Below, one piece after another: positions 57,912-64,000 of a stretch of DNA of 64,000 nucleotides. The notes beneath the pieces are model-generated. The model was not told the origin of the DNA. It did not search any database and was given only the letters and a program-made list of their open reading frames with translations. Numbering within the stretch: the stretch's first letter is position 1; each line of letters opens with the position of its first letter. The DNA is from Tubulanus polymorphus (lineage: Eukaryota > Nemertea > Palaeonemertea > Tubulaniformes > Tubulanidae): NCBI RefSeq assembly GCF_964204645.1, contig NC_134025.1:23094001-23158000 (forward strand), in the 5' to 3' direction. A program made the position numbers and the translations under genes.

Positions 57912-60211
57912 TCATAAACTATTCAATGGAGTCCTTTCAGTTACGCTATCCGAACTTTCATCTGTTTGAATTCGATTTCCAGAATTTTCCGTACAAGTCC
58001 TTACAGTAGGAATCAATTGTGGAATTTCATCTGAAAGTTTATCCGTCGTATTATCTTCCACATTTTCCTGATCTGCGTCTGCTGTTGGTGTACGCTTCGA
58101 ACAGTAAACGATCACGCCGATAATGATGAATGCGAATGATATAAAATATAGAGCATGGAACTGCAATGAAACAAAAACAGAATATCCTGATTATATATTT
58201 GACGAAGACTCAATAAAATATAGGGCATTTGAAAAATGATTCACTATAGATATTAGCAGCAATTTGAACAATGGCTTTTCTCCACATAATTCCCGTCTTT
58301 CTAAGTATTTAACTTCATTCCTTACTAGCCGCTCATTCCGTCAAACCTTAGAGTTCATGCATTTGTCATTTAGCATATGGTACCATCATATTTTATGCGT
58401 ACATACCTGATATTTGAAAAGAAATAACCCAAACAGTAGGGCGTAGAAATCAGCTGATAATATGGACAAATTCACCGTAGCTGCACTGCTGAATTTCATA
58501 ACGATCGGAACTAGTGTATAGTAAAGGAACAAGCAGACTCCGAATCCAAGTAGGCTTAACACTAGAATTGAAATTAATTTAATTTAACACGCAACTGCGG
58601 AACCTTAAAGCCCAGCACATGATGCAGGGAAACTTGGAATGAATCAAACATGCTTGATCTCAGCATTTTCCTGAAACCATATTTCTCATTTCTCTCAACA
58701 CACACTACACAGGGAAATGTTTAGAAACATTCCTATCATCCGTTTTCCGTTTTTCCCTGCGCGATGTGCATCCGGCTTAAAGGGACACCTAAAGTAATTG
58801 AATTGTGCTGGTATCTACCTATTTCATAATTGGTGAAATCAATCTTCCGCACCGTATCACTTTCAAGTATTGAGCTGTAATAGATAAACAGATTTATAGC
58901 ACATCTTTGAATTGCGACAAAAAATAAGATAACAGAATGCTTACTTACACTTGAATACCACTTATAATACTGCCAAAAAATCCAATAAAGGCCAGGAACT
59001 CGACTTGATTAAAACTTTTCACTACAAATTCTTCTCCAACGTTTGATATACCATAAAGAAGAGCACCCCCAAGACAAAGCAAATCACCAAGTACCATATT
59101 TGATGCTAAAATAAAAATACAAATACAGCGGTTAAACACTACAGATTTTGTATCAAATTGCACATTCTGCATTTTGATACACATACCGTTATCTGAATGT
59201 TTATGCGTGAGGACATCAGCAAGAACGAGAGCCCCAACACCGAGAATACAAATCACTACTCCTAGATAGTGAACCAACTTATATCTGGCTTTCAGGATGA
59301 GCCAGGACAGAATCAAAACAACAGGAATTGTGAAACAATCCAACAACTGAAAAGAAAATCATAATTTATTAAAGTGATATACCTGTAATCAAGTGTTCTC
59401 AAATTTCAATGAATCAATAATTTGACAATACAGTCAAACTTGCTTGATTTCGATCAGGGTTATTTTGTTATGAATTGTACTAATTCACTTTTTCTCATTA
59501 AATCAAAGAAAAATATCTCCTATTCGGATCCGAATTTTCTTAATTACGACTAAAATTTCAGTACCTTCAACGAAATTTCTATTGAAATAATTACATTTAA
59601 TTCAGATTGATAATTTGCCTGTAGTACTTATATACCTTTTATTGATGACAATATTTTTTAGGTACATTATTAGGGTACCGGTAGTGATAGTTAATTTGGT
59701 TTTTGTCTAATTCCGACAAAATTCGTCAGTCCACAGTGATCCGAATGAAGCAAGTTTGACTGTACATGTTTTCTTACTTGGACACTGGTAACAGTAGTAT
59801 ACTGGTATGCTTTTACTACCATATAATTAGCTTCAACATCGATGATGGCCAAAATGAAATACTTCCATCCTCTCTCAACTAAAACCGGAACTAAATTCTC
59901 ATCACCCCGTCTGCAGGCTAGCATTGGTGTATATACAATCGCTAATAGTACGTAATTAACGAAGTTTTGACCTAAAAATTCATTAGCATCAGCCAGTATT
60001 TTATTTGAAAAAGTTAACAAAACAGATGAAATAATTGCATAGAATTCAATCACTTACTGGTGGGTATAGAAACTCCATATCCTTGAAGTAAACCACTGGT
60101 TACTGCCGTGCCACATAACAAGAGAGATAACACTTGACCAAAGCCGATTGCTTTCACCAAATACCTCAAATTACAAATGGAATCTTTAACGTAATGTTTT
60201 TCATTTTGCAT
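57912..60211 (-). CDS. SLC35F2: SLC35F1/F2-type solute carrier
   Basis: Seven exons on the minus strand: 60058-60211, 59778-59971, 59187-59346, 58949-59105, 58819-58874, 58407-58561, 57912-58160. Total 374 aa, the length of human SLC35F2. It is a ten-helix drug/metabolite-transporter-superfamily membrane protein. Visible: GQVLSLLLCGTAVTSGLL; NFVNYVLLAIVYTPMLA; WKYFILAIIDVEANYMVVKAYQYTT; TSVQLLDCFTIPVVLILSW; GDLLCLGGALLYGISNVGEEF; GFFGSIISGIQ; and SAATVNLSILSADFYALLFGLFLF. The hydrophilic C-tail is Ser/Thr/Asp-rich. The start ATG (MQNEKHYVKDS) aligns with the family start just before helix 1. F1 versus F2 assignment is uncertain. The physiological substrate is unsettled for the family. It is head to head with ARID2. 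Confidence 0.92.
59430..59764. mobile_element. TIR element, TACAGTCAAACTTGCTTGA ends, in SLC35F intron
   Basis: 335 bp with ends TACAGTCAAACTTGCTTGAT and ...GAAGCAAGTTTGACTGTA, near-perfect complements. It is contained in one intron and related to 24902-25075. Confidence 0.75.
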
Positions 60212-62195
60212 TATTATTTTTAAGGACACACATATTCGATAGATGTAATGTGAGGACCAACTGAGCCAAAATTATAACTTCCAAGACTTAGGATTATTTC
60301 ACTCCAGTAAAGTTACCCACACTTTTGTCATTTATCTATGGAAAAAGAGTTCCAAATTGTCAATGGAAATTGTCATAATCACAGTGATGAAATAGGCTTA
60401 TCGTGAATGTAATCACTATCTATGTTGTACATAATAAGATATTTCAATATTTCTATTCACAAGTGCCTGTACCCACCATTATTGTGGTCTGGAAATTCCT
60501 GTATATGTAACTGTACATTGTGTATAGTACAATACGATACAATACCTTCCTATATGGTACAGGTCGGTACTACTAATAGTACATGATAAGATAAGTTTAT
60601 CTATCCTCCTACCATTTTCAAGGTATATGGAGGTAACAATAATTATTTTTACAATTGTACAAAAAAGAGAAAAATATGTAGAAATACAAGTACATGTGCA
60701 CCAGGACGTGTCGCCACCTAACGTTGAAATAACTAACTAATCAATCAGCTGTACGACGACTTAATTGCAATTCAATTCGTTCTCTATTCACAGTTGCTAG
60801 ATCGTCTAATTAATAGAACATTAACTACTAAAACAATATACCTAATAGGTAGATTCCTCAGCCATAGCGAACATTTCTCACTACATCGAGACTTATTTAT
60901 GTCAATGGTTGAGCCAACATCACCGTCGCTGTATGCTGCCATATTGTTGATTCGACATTGATTCCGAGAGGGCGCTTACTACAGACCCTGTTGTGTATTC
61001 GGTATTAGTTTACGCTGTCACTGAAATGAATTAATATCGATAAGCCACTTTCGATAAATTCCAAACTCAATGATATGATTTGATGATATCAAACGGCACG
61101 TATATCATGTTGTGGCATTACTAATATCTTTGTTATAAAAAAAAACTAGCGTATCTTGTCAGATCATTATTTTCCAATGGTATCTAATCAGTTTGGCCCA
61201 AAATTGGAAAATTTAATTTCCGTCGTTGTTTGTTATGCTGTTTTAACTAGAGCCGGTGAATTCACCATATATCTGAATCCTCTAGTTTTAGTTTCGATTC
61301 AAACTCAACATTTGTGGATTCGTAAACTGATTAATTGATTCTTTCATCACTAATTTCCATGGGATCCCGGGATTTTATTCCCTCAATATTCAAGCGTCGC
61401 GGTCAGCATGCCTGATTATATAGAAAACCCTAGTATATTGTCTATAGTTTACAAATTTCATAAAGAAAAGGCAGAGTTGCATTCTTTTAATTTAAAAGCG
61501 ATGCCGTTTCTTCTTTTATCGCACAACACACGGACGCGCTCCCTCTCTCTAGCTACGCGGCTTCTAAGTCGATGTCCAGATAGTGCATCGGGGAAATCCC
61601 TTAGCCTATCTCGTTTCGCTCGATGCTAAACACCACAGACAACAAAACATTGTTCAGTCAGTAGTGAAACTAGCCTGGCCGGACAAATATCGGGCGGAAA
61701 CGCGCACTGACTGCCGCCATTTTGTCTGCGCAACCCGAGTCGAAGTCATTGTTCGACACCCTCTAGGCGCAATCTCGTTCCAGCAGCATGCTCATTATGC
61801 TTTTTGTTGGTAGCCTATGAATTTTTGTCGAGATTGTCGTCGTACGTGGGTCCGAAATGCCATCGTCGAGTGATCGCTAGGCCAGCCCGATGGCTGATCG
61901 GTCTCGCTATACTGCTATCTAACACACCGACGTGTTATTAGCGAGCAATCGCGTCGGATTATCGCGCTGAGAACGAATAAAGGAGCGGAGAAAGAAGGAG
62001 CTCGGAGATAAAGCAGGGTCGCCATACATACGCGCACGACGAGTGACTGTGTGCCGCAGACTTTTGGCTCTAGCCTATTTATCTCTCTCTCTCGGTTAAT
62101 GATCGTGCGTGGAAATCGCCTCAGCTCACAGTCGATGAGTAAATATATCTATTAGGCTGTTTTATATCGTCGTTTAACCGGGGTGCGCGGGGATC
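60212..62195. promoter_or_regulatory. Divergent promoter region of SLC35F and ARID2
   Basis: About 2 kb between start codons. 60212-61400 is AT-rich. 61550-62190 is distinctly richer in CpG and GC, as expected of the ARID2 promoter and 5' UTR. It includes a TCTCTCTCTCGG pyrimidine run at about 62082-62094. No coding exon was recognised. Confidence 0.5.
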
Positions 62196-63872
62196 ATGGC
62201 TAAAATATTGGGCAAAGATCCGTACAGTTACCAGCAGGAATATGCCAGTTTCCTACAGGACGTCAAACGTTTTCACAACCTTCGTTGGTGAGTAGAAAAT
62301 GAAATTTATCAATTTTTTCGTACTTTTCGACCAATTGAATTATTCCCGTAGATTTCTGGATCATTTGAGGCATCCAAAGCCGGCATCAAATGCCGAGTCG
62401 TTGCAGCATCGGCGATGGTTCAGGGCGGGTTCGCAATGGCCATCCCCCTCAACCCCGAGACAATTCAGAAGTTTGGATGTTTAATAAAGATATGCTTTCC
62501 GCGTTCAAAATAATCCGGCTACCAGTAGGCCTAGTACACAGAAAAATGATGTGTGAAAATTGGAAATCTTGAGACAATGACAAGCTTGATTCTTAAAAGG
62601 GCCCCATTCTTCGCCCTCTGTCCCCCATATTGTCTATAACTGTATCTACAAGTCAAATCTCCCCTCGCAAAATAGTTCATCGGTATTTTAATTTTGTGTA
62701 TTTCAGCTCGTCGTTTCACAGTATTCCTCGGATTGGAGGCAAAGAAGTCGACTTGTACTTGCTGTATACAAAAGTGACCACTTTGGGTGGTTGGGTAAAG
62801 GTGTGTATGCCATGTTGTATGCTAGCTATATATTGCTTTTGAATTTGCCTCCACTAGTAGTACTGACTTGCTGGTTTTCAGTGTACTACTGGTGAATGAC
62901 TTTTATTCCTGGAAGTAGTAGAATACTGTATTGGTAATTTTCAATGTTGAAGCATTGATTTTGAATTAAGGGTGTTCGCTGATGTAGGGCTAGGTTCACA
63001 CAGAATGAGTTTGTCATCTTTTTCGGTAAAATTAGCCTAATAAAGCTTTGGTGTTGAGTTTTGGGCAATAACAATTTTTACTCGAATTTGAGATTATCAT
63101 CCAGTCACACTTATTCCAAATATGGGGTGGCTGGTTTGCTCCGCCCTATTTTGGTCATCATCGTTTAAGTATCCCTGCCTGGCGTAAGTTCCCAGTTCTG
63201 GAATAAGAGTTTGTTTTCCAAAATGTGTTCATCTTCTTCTTATAACTCTCTAAGTCAATAGCTTAGCACTTTGATGCTTAAAACAACATGCTAAATGATT
63301 TAGCAATGAAACCAATTTCAATCCCAACTTCAAGAAAATCGTTCAATTATATATAAAATGGTTTATGCAGAAATTTGGATTTAAAAATCTGACTTAGCCG
63401 GTTTTACTGTACTGATTTCGTTAACTGAGCAAGGAAAACAAAAAGGTCCTAGGCAATGTAATTCAGCAGTACTTTCCTTGGTTTAAGATGAAAAAATAGT
63501 TGGAACAATATGAAAATGTTCCATCCATGGAGTTCCTTCTATTCCTGAAGTTATTAGAAAATATTAGCCTCAATTTAGAATCAAGCCCTTTCGATGCTTG
63601 GCTGTCTGGATAAGCGAATAGGTGGTATATTATTCTGTGATTAATTGATAGGCCTAGTTTATGGCGTTATGATCGATCTCTTATAATAAGCAGAATTCTT
63701 ATATTAGACCTAAGTGAACTAAGTCTGTTATTGTTGCTCTGGTCTAATGCCTCGTCTAAATCGGTTCTTTTCAGGTCAATGATGGTCAAAGATGGGAAGA
63801 GATTCTACAGTTATTCAACATTCCAAAAAATTGTACGAATGCGTCGCAGGCTTTGAAACAGATTTATTTGAG
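62196..63872 (+). CDS. ARID2: ARID2 (BAF200), 5' exons only
   Basis: First three coding exons: 62196-62287, 62707-62800, 63775-63872, the last followed by GTAAGC; the gene continues beyond the window. The 94 residues seen are the ARID DNA-binding domain: [52 protein letters not shown] and [12 protein letters not shown]. This matches human ARID2 ([45 protein letters not shown]). ARID2 is the signature subunit of the PBAF SWI/SNF chromatin remodeller. The RFX, LxxLL and zinc-finger parts would lie downstream. The start [11 protein letters not shown] matches the family start position. Confidence 0.95.
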
Positions 63873-64000
63873 GTAAGCAATTATTTTCTTTTCTGAAATT
63901 GTGTCCTTGATATAAACAAGTGTAACACATCATTTTAGCAGCCAGTGATTAGTGCATTCTTCAGCAGGTTTGTCAGTTGATCTTAGAAATTGTTTATAAC

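Noticed and set aside
1-64000. CRISPR array, operon or prokaryotic mobile island
   Set aside because: Nothing of the kind is present; spliced genes and animal protein families show eukaryotic nuclear DNA.

Overview
This is animal nuclear DNA. All genes but one have several exons with standard GT-AG introns, genes lie on both strands, and the sequence is AT-rich with many small inverted-repeat elements. The products are animal proteins (LCLAT1, MEMO1, BTB-kelch, EXO1, LRRC74, bHLH-Orange, CYP3-clan P450, SLC35F, ARID2). Compact introns and many short TIR elements suggest a marine invertebrate, perhaps a spiralian, but the phylum cannot be fixed from this window. Exon coordinates below were built by hand from splice sites, reading phase and family homology. 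Every model assembles into one open frame.

Layout. At 0.5-11.1 kb two intact tandem copies of a lysocardiolipin/lysophospholipid acyltransferase (LCLAT1-like) sit head to tail. The duplicated unit is about 8.2 kb, and different mobile elements have inserted in each copy. 11.2-18.2 kb is gene-poor. MEMO1 (minus, 9 exons) and an intronless BTB-kelch gene (plus) are divergent at 18.2-24.5 kb. 24.5-27.7 kb holds a full-length interspersed repeat. EXO1 (minus, 13 exons, 27.7-34.0 kb) contains a U12-type intron. A CUB-LDLa single-pass membrane protein (minus) and an LRRC74-like LRR/EF-hand protein (plus) are divergent at 35.1-40.8 kb. A bHLH-Orange repressor (minus) is at 41.1-43.7 kb. A 1.1-kb tandem duplication (46.1-48.2 kb) abuts the promoter of a small secreted 12-cysteine protein (48.3-49.7 kb). 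A CYP3-clan cytochrome P450 (plus, 14 exons) is at 51.4-56.2 kb. An SLC35F1/F2-type transporter (minus) and the 5' end of ARID2 (plus, running off the window) are divergent at 57.9-64 kb.

The genes are not an operon or pathway cluster. They span lipid remodelling, cell motility, ubiquitin-ligase adaptors, DNA repair, transcription and chromatin, and xenobiotic metabolism.

The most notable observations are these. (1) An interspersed repeat family carries about 150-bp internal tandem units, each with a sequence very close to the CTCF consensus (about 13 sites in 4 copies). (2) EXO1 has a U12-type intron. (3) The 1.1-kb duplication has a 31-bp inverted templated filler at its junction. (4) Two GC-AG introns are needed by homology or phase. 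(5) An unfamiliar 12-Cys secreted protein is present. (6) There is a TIR element with an internal tRNA-like Pol III promoter.
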